Position numbers and translations under genes: made by a program. A DNA stretch of 51,903 nt from DATEHG01 sp041691295 (GTDB lineage: Bacteria; Gemmatimonadota; Gemmatimonadetes; Gemmatimonadales; GWC2-71-9). Shown here piece by piece: positions 22,475-30,520 of the stretch. The stretch covers positions 1-51,903 of the forward strand of contig JBEPVA010000003.1 of the NCBI GenBank assembly GCA_041691295.1, in the 5' to 3' direction. The notes below the pieces were generated by a model, which was not told the origin of the DNA, ran no database searches, and saw nothing but the letters and a program-made list of their open reading frames with translations. Within the stretch, counting starts at the first letter, position 1, and every line of letters starts with the position of its first letter.

Positions 22475-24073
22475 ACGATCGACACTCCCACCGAACTCGA
22501 AGCGGCTCTCGCGGAACGGTACGAGATCCGCCAGGTACTGGGCAAAGGCGGCATGGCCACCGTCTTCCTGGCCTATGACCGCAAGCACCAGCGCGAAGTC
22601 GCCGTCAAGGCCCTGCGGCCCGACCTGACCGCCACCCTCGGCGCCGACCGGTTCCTCAAGGAAATCCAGATCGTCGCCCGGCTGACCCATCCCCATATCC
22701 TGGCCATGCATGAGAGTGGAGAAGCCGCCGGCTTCCTCTACTATGTCATGCCCTACATCACCGGCGGATCGCTGCGCAACCGGCTGGAGGCGGCCGGTTG
22801 GTTCAGGCCAGCCGACGCAGTGGCAATCGCGGCGCCGGTGGCCGATGCCCTGTCCTATGCCCATCGCATGGGGATTTTCCATCGAGATATCAAACCGGAA
22901 AACATCCTGTTTTCCGAAGGCCATCCCGTGGTGGCCGATTTCGGAATCGCCAGGGCGGTAAGCACCGCCGGCGTTGGCAACCTGACCCGGACCGGTTTCC
23001 CGCTGGGTACTCCCGGATACATGAGCCCCGAGCAGGCCGCCGGCATGACTGACCTGGATGGGCGGAGTGACGTCTACAGCCTGGCCGTCGTGGTCTATGA
23101 GATGCTGGTCGGCGAAACACCCGGGCGCTGGCCCACAGAAGACGCCGTGCGAGCCGGCCGGTTCCTCGAGGCCTCAGCCGGCCATCGCGCTCGACTCACT
23201 GAAGCTGGAGCGGCAATCGAAGGGGCGCTGGTCCGCGGCCTGGCCATCCGGCATGACCAGCGGACCGCCACCCCAGCGATCCTCCTCACCGAACTGCAGG
23301 GGCAATCGGCCCCACCACCGCGCCGGAAATACGACGAAGAGCAGATCCGGGAAATCGTGCGGCGGGCCTCCGAACTCGAGGCCAGCAATCCCACCAGTGG
23401 TGCGATGACGATCGGGGGGATCGAGGCGCTGGCCGCCGAGGTCGGGATATCACCCGAGTCGGTCAAGAAGGCGGTTCGGGCCGTCAACACCCCAGTGCCG
23501 TCGCCGGTTCCGGCCGAATCGCCCGGCTGGACCCGGGTATTCGGGGCCCCGGGCAATCTGGTCATCGAGCGGGAGATCGAGGGCGAAGTACCGGACTCCG
23601 AATTCCCGGTCATGGTCGACGAGATTCGGCGGATCCTGCAGCAGCTCGGCCAGGTCAGCCAACTGGGCCGGAGCTTTTCCTGGAACATGACCCAGTCCAT
23701 GGGTCGGCGCCGGGATGTCGAGGTGGCCGTGTCGGTCCGTGGCGGGAAGACCAGGATCATGGTCAGGGAAAACCTGCTGCAGCTCAAAGGGGTGTTTGGC
23801 GGGATCTGCGGGGTGCTTGGCGGCCCCGGGGGTGCGGCGCTCGTCGGCATTTCCATCGGCGCACTTGGACTGCACCCCTTGGCTCTGCTGGCGATCATTC
23901 CCACCTGGTGGGCCTCGGTATTCGGCATTGCCAGGACGGTGTACGCCCGGTCGTTCAGGACACGGGAACAGGAGTTCACCTACCTGGTAGGCCGACTGGC
24001 CGACATGGCCACCGAGCTGGCCGTCGCCCAGCCAGCCATCAACCCGCCTGCCGCCCGCAAGTTCCTGGGTTGA
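22472..24073 (+). CDS. Ser/Thr protein kinase (Hanks type) with novel C-terminal region
   Basis: The 533-residue kinase has a complete catalytic domain (about 17-285): glycine loop VLGKGGMATVF, ATP-binding K46, FHRDIKPENIL (D139, N144), ADFGIARA (D156) and GTPGYMSPEQAAG. A helical segment follows (about 288-345: DEEQIREIVRRASELEA … IGGIEALAAEVGISPESVKKA), similar to segments in other bacterial kinases. Then comes a beta-rich part (VIEREIEGEVPDSEFPVMVDEIRRIL) and a two-helix membrane hairpin (about 455-495). The last ~190 residues match no domain I can name. GTG 22472 gives a standard kinase N-terminus. Confidence 0.88.
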   Translation: MTIDTPTELEAALAERYEIRQVLGKGGMATVFLAYDRKHQREVAVKALRPDLTATLGADRFLKEIQIVARLTHPHILAMHESGEAAGFLYYVMPYITGGSLRNRLEAAGWFRPADAVAIAAPVADALSYAHRMGIFHRDIKPENILFSEGHPVVADFGIARAVSTAGVGNLTRTGFPLGTPGYMSPEQAAGMTDLDGRSDVYSLAVVVYEMLVGETPGRWPTEDAVRAGRFLEASAGHRARLTEAGAAIEGALVRGLAIRHDQRTATPAILLTELQGQSAPPPRRKYDEEQIREIVRRASELEASNPTSGAMTIGGIEALAAEVGISPESVKKAVRAVNTPVPSPVPAESPGWTRVFGAPGNLVIEREIEGEVPDSEFPVMVDEIRRILQQLGQVSQLGRSFSWNMTQSMGRRRDVEVAVSVRGGKTRIMVRENLLQLKGVFGGICGVLGGPGGAALVGISIGALGLHPLALLAIIPTWWASVFGIARTVYARSFRTREQEFTYLVGRLADMATELAVAQPAINPPAARKFLG

Positions 24074-24109
24074 GCACGCGATCGGAGCTGGACCCGCGGC
24101 TCTGCCCGC

Positions 24110-25033
24110 TCAGGTCCCCTTTACCATGGCCATGACCTTAGTCAGGCTCAGGCTGCCGGCCTGGTCCTGGATCTGCTGCTGGACCTTGGGATAGAGGGTC
24201 TGGGCCTCGCCCTGGAACCGGGCAAACAGCGCCTTGAGATCCGCGGTGCTGATCCGGCGCCCCTGCGAGTAGTACTGCTCGGCCACATGACCCAGCGCGT
24301 ACGTCGCCGCGAACGATACTGCCGCACCCGACGCGACCCGGGTGGCGCCACCGATCAACCCGCCCAGTAGTCCGCCCGCCAGCCCACCCAGCACCTTCAT
24401 CACCACCCCCTCGAGTGCCTGGGCCGCGGCACCGAGTCCCAGCGTGGCCGCGAGATCCTTCACCTGGTTGATATCAAGCTGCTGGCCGTGCCGCTGTCCG
24501 ATGGTGTAGACCAGGCGGAGCTGCAACGGAAGGATCGCGATGTTGGCCAGCCGGTCGGGCAGGATTTCCAGAGCACCGGTCAGGATGGCCTGCTGCAGAA
24601 TCAGGTCGTCGGGATTCGAGGCATTGCCCGACGACGAGACGGTTGGAAAGGGCGAGCTGGTCGGCACACTGCCCGCGAGGGTCGCGGCGGCCTGCCCCAT
24701 CTTGTTCACCGCCGGCCCCGAAATCCCCAGCGCCATCTTCAGCTCATCCAGAAATTTCTGCTCAGCGGGGCTGGCGGCGCCATCGGCGTTGCAGACGGCC
24801 AGCGCAGTCTCGTACACCATCTGCCTGGCCTGGTCGTCCGAGAGTTTGGCGGCCAGGTCTGCCACCCGAAGGCCGCCGGCCGAAACCTGGGCCGCGAGCC
24901 GAGTCACATCAGGGGAGCCGATCCTGGCCACGACCGCATCGATGGCGGCCTTTTCGGTTGAATCAGTAGTGCCATCAGCGGCGGCGGCCAGCATGGCAAT
25001 GGCGACGAGGGCGGGATAGTCAGATGGGGACAT
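24110..25033 (-). CDS. TerB-like/DUF697-like protein
   Basis: The 307-residue protein starts at ATG 25033; the longer frame upstream is translated from AACAGCG repeats. Residues about 8-125 form an acidic helical TerB-like domain (ALVAIAMLAAAADGTTDSTEKAAIDAVV, VYETALAVCNADGAASPAEQKFLDEL). Residues about 170-285 resemble DUF697 (ILPLQLRLVYTIGQRHG, LGGLAGGLLGGLIGG, AATYALGHVAEQYYSQGRR), a membrane-associated domain found with YcjF and Era-like GTPases. Function unknown; envelope association is likely. It converges on the Ser/Thr kinase 36 nt away. Confidence 0.82.
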   Translation of the reverse strand: MSPSDYPALVAIAMLAAAADGTTDSTEKAAIDAVVARIGSPDVTRLAAQVSAGGLRVADLAAKLSDDQARQMVYETALAVCNADGAASPAEQKFLDELKMALGISGPAVNKMGQAAATLAGSVPTSSPFPTVSSSGNASNPDDLILQQAILTGALEILPDRLANIAILPLQLRLVYTIGQRHGQQLDINQVKDLAATLGLGAAAQALEGVVMKVLGGLAGGLLGGLIGGATRVASGAAVSFAATYALGHVAEQYYSQGRRISTADLKALFARFQGEAQTLYPKVQQQIQDQAGSLSLTKVMAMVKGT

Positions 25034-25052
25034 GTCTCGTATTCGGTGAAGG

Positions 25053-25099
25053 GGAACAGCGAGCAGCGAACAGCGAACAGCGAACAGCGAACAGCGAAC
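25053..25099. repeat. AACAGCG heptamer array
   Basis: Six near-perfect AACAGCG units stand 20 bp upstream of the TerB-like gene. The rest of the 25034-25360 gap (about 260 bp) holds no gene, no clear promoter and no hairpin that I can see. Confidence 0.85.
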
Positions 25100-25360
25100 T
25101 GGCAATCCCAAGGTGCAGCACCGACCTGGAATTGCAATGCCTTGGACCTTCCGAGGCTCCAATGGTTCGCCGGTCCGCCCAATACTACCCTCCTTCCGTC
25201 TCAAGCCGGCGGTTCCTTGTCACAACCCACCCTCCAATTCCGATCCCCAGTGTGTCCTATTTCACGGCAATCGCCGATTGGGTCCCGTCAGTTGCTGTGT
25301 CTCCCTTACCAGCCTCCCGCTGAGAACGTACCATAGGGAGAACCTCAAAATCGTGAGTTC

Positions 25361-26746
25361 ATGACCGCCACCACCCCAAAGCCTGTCACCATCAACCAGG
25401 ACCGGCTCGACCGCCTCACGGCCGAGCAGGAACAGCTCTTCATCTCCCGCCAGACCAACTCGGCGATGATGCATAGTCGGGCGGTTGGGAGTCTGGCCGG
25501 CGGAGTCACATCGAGCTGGCAGATCTCGGTGCCCCAGCCGATCTGGATCAGCCATGGCCGAGGCTCCCATGTCTGGGATGTCGACGGGCACGAGTATGTC
25601 GATTTTCATGGCGGTTACGGGGTCGGGCTGGCCGGGCATGCCCATCCGGCGATCGTGGCGGCGGTGAATGCCCGCATTCTGAACGGAACGCACTTCGGCC
25701 AACCCAGTCCTGATGCGCCGCTGGTGGCCGAAGAACTGGTCCGGCGGTTCGGAATGCCGCTCTGGCGGTTTTCCAATTCCGGCACCGAAGCGACGATGAA
25801 CGCCATCCACCTGGCCCGCTCAATCACCGGCCGGATGCGGATCATCAAGTTCGAGGGAGCGTATCACGGCCATCATGACTCGGTCCGGACCCGGATCTGG
25901 CATGAGCCGGTGGATACCGCCCGGGCCGATGGCCAGACCGTGCGGACCAGGGCATCGAGCGGGATTCCGAGCCCGCTGCTGGCCCTGACCGAGGCGGTGC
26001 AGTTCAACGACCTGGAGGCGGTGAGAGCGCTGTTCGAGGTGCACCGCGGGGATATTGCCTGCGTGATTCTGGAACCAATCCTGATGAACTGCGGCATCAT
26101 CTACCCCGACCCCGGATTTCTCGAAGGACTGCGAGCGCTGACCCGGAAGTATGGCGCCCTGCTGATCTATGACGAGGTCAAGACCGGGCTCACGATCCAC
26201 CCCGGTGGAGCGGTCCGCCTGTTTGGCGTCGAGCCTGACATCGTCTGCCTGGCCAAGGCGCTGGGCGGCGGCGTACCGATCGGCGCCATCGGCGGGACCA
26301 CCGAAGTCATGGAGGAGATCGTGAGCGGCCGGTATGAGCAGGTCGGCACCATGAATGGCAATCCGCTATCGATGGCGGTGGCGAAGGCGGTGCTGTACGA
26401 TGTGCTTACTCCGGAAACGTATCGCGAACTCGGGCGGCTGGAGCGCCGAATGGCTGAGGGGGCCGAGCAGATCGTGGCCCGGTTTGGGCTGCCGGCCAGG
26501 GTGGTCACGGCGGGGGCCAAGGGGTCGATCACCTACTCGGAAGTGCCGCTCAAGAACTACCGCCAGTTCCTGACCCTGGACGGCCGGTATGCCTACTGCG
26601 CCTGGCTGTTCCAGTACAATGGCGGGGTGTTCCTGCCCCCGTGGAGCAAAGGCGAGCAGTGGATGCTGTCGGTGCAGCATACCGACGCGGATGTGGACCG
26701 GTACCTGGAGACGCTGGAGCGCTTCGCTGTAGCCATCAGCCATTAG
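25361..26746 (+). CDS. class III PLP aminotransferase (glutamate-1-semialdehyde aminomutase-like)
   Basis: The 461-residue enzyme has the class III aminotransferase core: GGYGVGLAGHAHPAIVAAV, FSNSGTEATMNAIHLAR, EGAYHGHHDSV, the cofactor Asp271 in LIYDEVKTG and the PLP Lys299 in CLAKALGGGVPIGAIGG. The sequence is closest in style to GSA-aminomutase-like proteins, but it has about 50 extra N-terminal residues and no nearby haem genes. A role as a transaminase on an unknown amino donor is therefore safer than HemL. The ATG at 25361 lacks a strong ribosome site. Its stop lies in a heptamer array (AGCCATT AGCC). Confidence 0.88.
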   Translation: MTATTPKPVTINQDRLDRLTAEQEQLFISRQTNSAMMHSRAVGSLAGGVTSSWQISVPQPIWISHGRGSHVWDVDGHEYVDFHGGYGVGLAGHAHPAIVAAVNARILNGTHFGQPSPDAPLVAEELVRRFGMPLWRFSNSGTEATMNAIHLARSITGRMRIIKFEGAYHGHHDSVRTRIWHEPVDTARADGQTVRTRASSGIPSPLLALTEAVQFNDLEAVRALFEVHRGDIACVILEPILMNCGIIYPDPGFLEGLRALTRKYGALLIYDEVKTGLTIHPGGAVRLFGVEPDIVCLAKALGGGVPIGAIGGTTEVMEEIVSGRYEQVGTMNGNPLSMAVAKAVLYDVLTPETYRELGRLERRMAEGAEQIVARFGLPARVVTAGAKGSITYSEVPLKNYRQFLTLDGRYAYCAWLFQYNGGVFLPPWSKGEQWMLSVQHTDADVDRYLETLERFAVAISH

Positions 26747-26820
26747 CCGAGGGTCGAGGGTCGACGGTCGAGGGTCGAGGGTCGAGGGTCGAGGGTCGAG
26801 GGTCGAGGGTCGAGGGTCGC
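26735..26820. repeat. GGTCGAG heptamer array at the aminotransferase 3' end
   Basis: The units AGCCATC, AGCCATT, AGCCGAG pass in register into about nine copies of GGTCGAG (one GGTCGAC). The aminotransferase TAG is inside the second unit. Confidence 0.9.
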
Positions 26821-26882
26821 GAATGTCACATCCGGACCCCCAAACCGCGATCTATTGTGAGACCCTAGCACGGAGGTGCTTC

Positions 26883-27029
26883 ACGAGCCCGAAGAAAAAC
26901 GGCAGCCAGAAGGACCTCAAGCCCCGCGGCATCAAGAGCGGCAGCCAGGAGGCCGCCAGGGTCAAGGGCGGCAAGGTCGCGATGCAGGACTTCCATTTCG
27001 TCAAGAAGACTGACAAGGCGAGCGCTTGA
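26883..27029 (+). CDS. Hcp-segment peptide 1 (double-glycine leader), start codon degraded
   Basis: This is the first of five tandem relatives. The frame reads SPKKNGSQKDLKPRGIKSG … SQEAARVKGG then KVAMQDFHFVKKTDKASA, ending at TGA 27029. The leader is nearly identical to peptides 2 and 3, and the part after GG matches the central Hcp strand GKVxxQDFxFTKxxDKAS. GGAGG at 26872 lies where the other copies have GGAG, but the codon at the expected start (26883) is ACG instead of ATG. The only in-frame ATG (26823) has no ribosome site. The copy may therefore be silent, or initiate poorly at ACG. Confidence 0.5.
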   Translation, partial: TSPKKNGSQKDLKPRGIKSGSQEAARVKGGKVAMQDFHFVKKTDKASA

Positions 27030-27060
27030 CCGGCGCCGTCGACACCCACAGGAGCGTCAG

Positions 27061-27225
27061 ATGACTGCCAGGAAGAAGACCACCAGCGCCGAGGACCTGA
27101 AGCCGCGCGGCATCAAGAGTGGCAGCAAGGAAGCCGGATCGATCAAGGGCGGCGTCAAGCCGGTCGACAAGTCGAGCGCCAAGCTGCATTTGGCCTGCGC
27201 GACGGGCGAACACATCAAGGAGTGA
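27061..27225 (+). CDS. Hcp-segment peptide 2 (double-glycine leader)
   Basis: A 54-residue peptide from ATG 27061 with GGAG and 6-nt spacing. Leader: MTARKKTTSAEDLKPRGIKS, then KEAGSIKGG, in which Glu(-8), Ala(-7), Ile(-4), Gly(-2) and Gly(-1) fall exactly on the positions of a peptidase-C39 double-glycine leader. The 23 residues after GG include VDKSSAKLHLACATGEHIKE. This matches the Hcp region following the peptide 1/3 core (DKAS-P-KLFLACATGEHI in many Hcp proteins). It ends in TGA exactly where Hcp would continue. Confidence 0.72.
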   Translation: MTARKKTTSAEDLKPRGIKSGSKEAGSIKGGVKPVDKSSAKLHLACATGEHIKE

Positions 27226-27260
27226 CTTGATCCACGGGTAAACCGCAACAGGAGATTCAG

Positions 27261-27419
27261 ATGACCGCCAGGAAGAAGACCGCCAAGGTCAAGGACCTGA
27301 AGCCGCGCGGCATCAAGAGCGGCAGCAGGGAAGCCTCGAAGGTGAAGGGCGGCAAGGTCGCCATGCAGGATTTCCACATCGTCAAGACGGTCGATAAGGC
27401 GAGCGCCAAACTCTTCTAG
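27261..27419 (+). CDS. Hcp-segment peptide 3 (double-glycine leader)
   Basis: A 52-residue peptide whose first seven residues (MTARKKT) and KDLKPRGIKSGS are identical to those of peptide 2. The ribosome region is the same type (ACAGGAG, then ATTCAG). After REASKVKGG the core reads KVAMQDFHIVKTVDKASAKL plus F, matching Hcp1 GKVNVQDLSFTKYIDKS-type sequence. The 35-nt spacer from peptide 2 also contains the conserved ribosome site, so the unit of duplication includes its own translation signals. It stops with TAG just after the Hcp KLF. Confidence 0.75.
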   Translation: MTARKKTAKVKDLKPRGIKSGSREASKVKGGKVAMQDFHIVKTVDKASAKLF

Positions 27420-27431
27420 TGAGCCGAGGCA

Positions 27432-27530
27432 TTGGAACTGAAGCCGCGAGGCGTGAATGGCAGCAAGGCCAGCGCCCACGATATCAGCTTCACCCATAGC
27501 GTCGACAAGTCGAGCGCTAAGTTGTTCTAG
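27432..27530 (+). pseudogene. Hcp-segment peptide 4, leader truncated and GG lost
   Basis: The frame from TTG 27432 reads ELKPRGVNGSKASAHDISF, THSVDKSSAKLF. The N-terminal MTARKKT and the double glycine are gone, while the LKPRG word and the Hcp-like DISFTHSVDKSSAKLF remain. There is no proper ribosome site. It is best read as a decaying copy. Confidence 0.55.
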
Positions 27531-27569
27531 GCAGGCTGTCCCACTGGTGCACCCCTACAGGAGCGTCAC

Positions 27570-27743
27570 ATGGTTGCCAAGAAGAAGTCGGCCAAAGCCA
27601 AAGCCCGGGACTTGAAGCCCAAAGCCGTCAAGAGTGACAACGCGGCCGCGGTGAAGGGTGGGATTGGGAGCCAGTCAACCGGGGCCGGCGCCGGCAAAGT
27701 GACGTTCAACCCGTTCTCCATCACCCGCAAGATCGACAAGTAA
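27570..27743 (+). CDS. Hcp-segment peptide 5 (double-glycine leader)
   Basis: A 57-residue peptide from ATG 27570 (GGAG, 6-nt spacing, in the context ACAGGAGCGTCAC). The leader is more diverged: MVAKKKSAKAKARDLKPKAV, then DNAAAVKGG. The core is Gly-rich, then AGAGKVTFNPFSITRKIDK. This matches the Gly-rich loop and first following strand of a second Hcp subtype (GAGKVTFNPFSITRKID). It therefore samples a slightly earlier part of Hcp than peptides 1-3, and ends with TAA at the DK. Confidence 0.75.
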   Translation: MVAKKKSAKAKARDLKPKAVKSDNAAAVKGGIGSQSTGAGAGKVTFNPFSITRKIDK

Positions 27744-27810
27744 GCAGGATTCTTCGATCAGGAGTTCCATCCTTGGGTGGGCAGCTCCCCGCTGGCTGAG
27801 GACTCGCGGA

Positions 27811-27842
27811 GCGGACGGGCGGACGGGCGGACGGGCGGACGC
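27811..27842. repeat. GGGCGGAC octamer array
   Basis: Four consecutive eight-base units. The surrounding 27744-27982 gap also carries a short heptamer stretch (27901-27930: CTTCTGT, CTCCTGT, CTCCAGT). No gene or clear promoter is seen in it. Confidence 0.8.
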
Positions 27843-27982
27843 AAGGTGCCGCCTGCGGCGCCCGCTTCCTATTTTCTGGATCCGCAGTGCTAGCGGGTCC
27901 ATTCTTCTGTCTCCTGTCTCCAGTTTTTCGCTATCTTGCGAAAGACTCCGGCGTTGTGCCGAGTCGTCACACGGAATTGGAC

Positions 27983-30460
27983 ATGACCGACGAAATCGCA
28001 TCCCCTCCGGTTCCCCCCCGCGACAGCGAAGCCGACATCACCAGCCAGCTGGCGGAAGGGTTCTTCAAGACCTTCGCGCCCCGGCTCACCGGCCGGGTCC
28101 GGTCCAAGGCGCTGCAGGACGCCATCGGCGACTCCTGCTCGACAGCCGAGAATCCGACCTGGCTCGCGATCGCCAGCCAGCCACCGATCGAGACCAGGGC
28201 TGCGACTATTCGTGGCCAGGCCCACTCTGCTGCCGGGCTCAAGGCCATCATCAGTTCGTTCCGCTACGCCCTGCCCCGTCTGGGGCCGAGTGCCACGTAC
28301 CACAACTTCCTCGAGGTCAACCAGAAGGACGGATTCGACTGCCAGAGCTGCGCCTGGCCCTCGCCGGATGGCAAGCGGCACCAGTTCGAATTCTGCGAGA
28401 GCGGCGCCAAGGCCATGGCCAGCGAAGGATCGAAGCACACCATCGGGGCCGACTTCTTCCGGAAGTGGAGCATCGAGCAGCTGAGCGGTCAGTCGGACAC
28501 CTGGCTGGAAAGCCAGGGGCGGCTGACCGAACCGATGGTTCGCCGGGCCGGCAGCAGCCACTACGAACCGATCGGCTGGGATGACGCCTTGGCCCTGATC
28601 GGGAAGGAGCTCAACAGCCTCCTGTCGCCGGATTCGGCGGCCTTTTACACCTCGGGGCGGGCCAGCAATGAAGCGGCCTTTCTCTGGCAGCTGTTTGCCC
28701 GGCAGTACGGCACCAACAACCTGCCCGACTGCTCCAACATGTGCCACGAATCCTCCGGCACCGCGCTGGTCCAGAGCCTGGGCATCGGCAAGGGAACCGT
28801 CGTGCTGGAGGATTTCGAGCAGACCGACCTGATCATCCTGGTCGGGCAGAACCCCGGTACCAACCACCCGCGGATGCTGACTTCGCTGGAGCATGCCAAG
28901 AAGCACGGGGCCAAGATCCTCGCTATCAATCCGATGCGGGAAACCGGGTTCATGCGGTTTACCGACCCCAACCCGGACGAGTTCCCCACCCCATTCCATT
29001 TCGCGGCCCATATCCTGGGACCCGGAGTCCCGCTGGCGGATCTGCACCTGCCGGTCCGGATCAATGGCGACATTGCGGTGATCAAGGGACTGATGAAGGT
29101 GATGCTCGCCGAGGATAACCGGCGCGGCGGAGTGATTGACCAGCAGTTCATCGCCGACTCGACCAACGGCTGGGACGCGGTCAAGGCCGACCTCGAAGCC
29201 ACCGGTTGGGACGAGATCGTCGAGGGGTCGGGCCTCACCCGGGCCGAGATCGAAGCGGCCGGAATGATGGCGGCCAGTGCCAAGCGGATGATCTGCTGCT
29301 GGGCCATGGGACTGACCCAGCACAAGAATGCGGTCGCCACCATCCGGACCATGGTCAACATGCTGTTGATGGGCGGGCACATCGGGCGGCCGGGCGCCGG
29401 CACCTGCTGCGTCCGCGGCCACTCCAACGTCCAGGGCGACCGGACCATGGGCATCTGGGAGCGCCCCGGCGAACCGTTTCTCCAGGCGCTCGACAAGGAG
29501 TTCGGCTTCCGGTCGCCGAGGCATTTCGGCAAGGATACCGTTGACACCATTGCGGCGATGCATGACGGGAGTATCGAGGTCTTCATCGGGCTGGGCGGCA
29601 ACTTCCTGGCCTCGGCACCCGATACCGTCACCACCGCCTCGGCGCTGAGCCACTGCCGGCTGACCGCCCAGATCGCGACCAAGCTCAACCGTGGGCACCT
29701 GATCACGGGAGAAACCGCGCTGCTGCTGCCCTGCCTGGGCCGCTCCGAACAGGATGCCGGCGGGGTGGTGACCGTCGAGGACTCGATGGGGATCATCAGC
29801 GCTTCCAGGGGCAAGCGCGCGCCGGCGGGCCCCGAGCTGCGGAGCGAAGTGGGAATCATCGCCGGGATGGCGACCGCGACACTCAAGGGCCGTACCAACA
29901 TTGACTGGCAGGGACTGGCGACCGATCACAGCCGGATCCGGGACCATATCAGCCGGGTGGTGCCGGGGTTCGAGAACTACAACAGCCGGCTGGACCAACC
30001 CTTCTACCTCCCCAACCCCGCTCGGCAGCGGCGGTTCGTGACTGAGAGCAAAAAGGCCGAATTTTTCGTAGCGCCGATCGCGGTGCACCCGGTGAGCAGC
30101 GAACGGTTTCTGATGACAACGGTCCGCAGCCACGACCAGTTCAATACCACCATCTACGCCCTCAACGACCGATATCGCGGCATCTACGGCGGGCGGAGGG
30201 TGGTGTTCATGAATGAGGATGATGCCAGGGAAAAGGGCTGGGCCACCGGCCAGCACGTCGATATCACCAGTCACTTCGAGGACGAGCGGCGAGTCGCGCG
30301 GCACTTCCAGGTGGTGGTCTACACCATCCCGAGGCGATGCGTGGCCACCTACTTCCCCGAGGCCAATGTGCTGGTCCCGATCGGCAGCGTGGCCGACGGG
30401 AGCAATACGCCTACCTACAAGTCGATCATGGTATCGCTGGCCGAAAGCGACGCGCGGTAA
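27983..30460 (+). CDS. YdeP/FdhF-type molybdopterin oxidoreductase alpha subunit
   Basis: The 825-residue enzyme belongs to the bis-MGD oxidoreductase family typified by E. coli YdeP, related to formate dehydrogenase H. The FeS-region Cys are C120 and C123 (NQKDGFDCQSCAWPSPDG) and C138 (FEFCESGAKA). The position of the metal-ligand Cys/Sec is occupied in PDCSNMCHESSGTAL (C254). MGD-binding words include ILVGQNPGTNHPRML, FIGLGGNFLASAPDT and the C-terminal RGIYGGRRVVFMNEDDA. There is no Tat signal, so it is cytoplasmic. It has about 80 residues before the usual family start. YdeP relatives are linked to acid and formate metabolism; FdhD at 6164 probably sulfurates its cofactor. ATG 27983 has a weak ribosome site. 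Confidence 0.9.
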   Translation: MTDEIASPPVPPRDSEADITSQLAEGFFKTFAPRLTGRVRSKALQDAIGDSCSTAENPTWLAIASQPPIETRAATIRGQAHSAAGLKAIISSFRYALPRLGPSATYHNFLEVNQKDGFDCQSCAWPSPDGKRHQFEFCESGAKAMASEGSKHTIGADFFRKWSIEQLSGQSDTWLESQGRLTEPMVRRAGSSHYEPIGWDDALALIGKELNSLLSPDSAAFYTSGRASNEAAFLWQLFARQYGTNNLPDCSNMCHESSGTALVQSLGIGKGTVVLEDFEQTDLIILVGQNPGTNHPRMLTSLEHAKKHGAKILAINPMRETGFMRFTDPNPDEFPTPFHFAAHILGPGVPLADLHLPVRINGDIAVIKGLMKVMLAEDNRRGGVIDQQFIADSTNGWDAVKADLEATGWDEIVEGSGLTRAEIEAAGMMAASAKRMICCWAMGLTQHKNAVATIRTMVNMLLMGGHIGRPGAGTCCVRGHSNVQGDRTMGIWERPGEPFLQALDKEFGFRSPRHFGKDTVDTIAAMHDGSIEVFIGLGGNFLASAPDTVTTASALSHCRLTAQIATKLNRGHLITGETALLLPCLGRSEQDAGGVVTVEDSMGIISASRGKRAPAGPELRSEVGIIAGMATATLKGRTNIDWQGLATDHSRIRDHISRVVPGFENYNSRLDQPFYLPNPARQRRFVTESKKAEFFVAPIAVHPVSSERFLMTTVRSHDQFNTTIYALNDRYRGIYGGRRVVFMNEDDAREKGWATGQHVDITSHFEDERRVARHFQVVVYTIPRRCVATYFPEANVLVPIGSVADGSNTPTYKSIMVSLAESDAR

Positions 30461-30520
30461 ACCTCAAGCCATCTGCCGTAGACGCCGACGGCGGGCGGCT
30501 GGACCTGCCGGCGCTGGAGG

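Noticed and set aside
26735..26820. CRISPR array
   Set aside because: Units are 7 bp with no spacers and no cas genes; this is a heptamer tandem array.
27890..30304. 804-codon open frame on the minus strand opposite the molybdopterin oxidoreductase
   Set aside because: It mirrors the codon-position GC bias of the plus-strand gene, has no recognisable motif, and the plus-strand protein is unambiguous.
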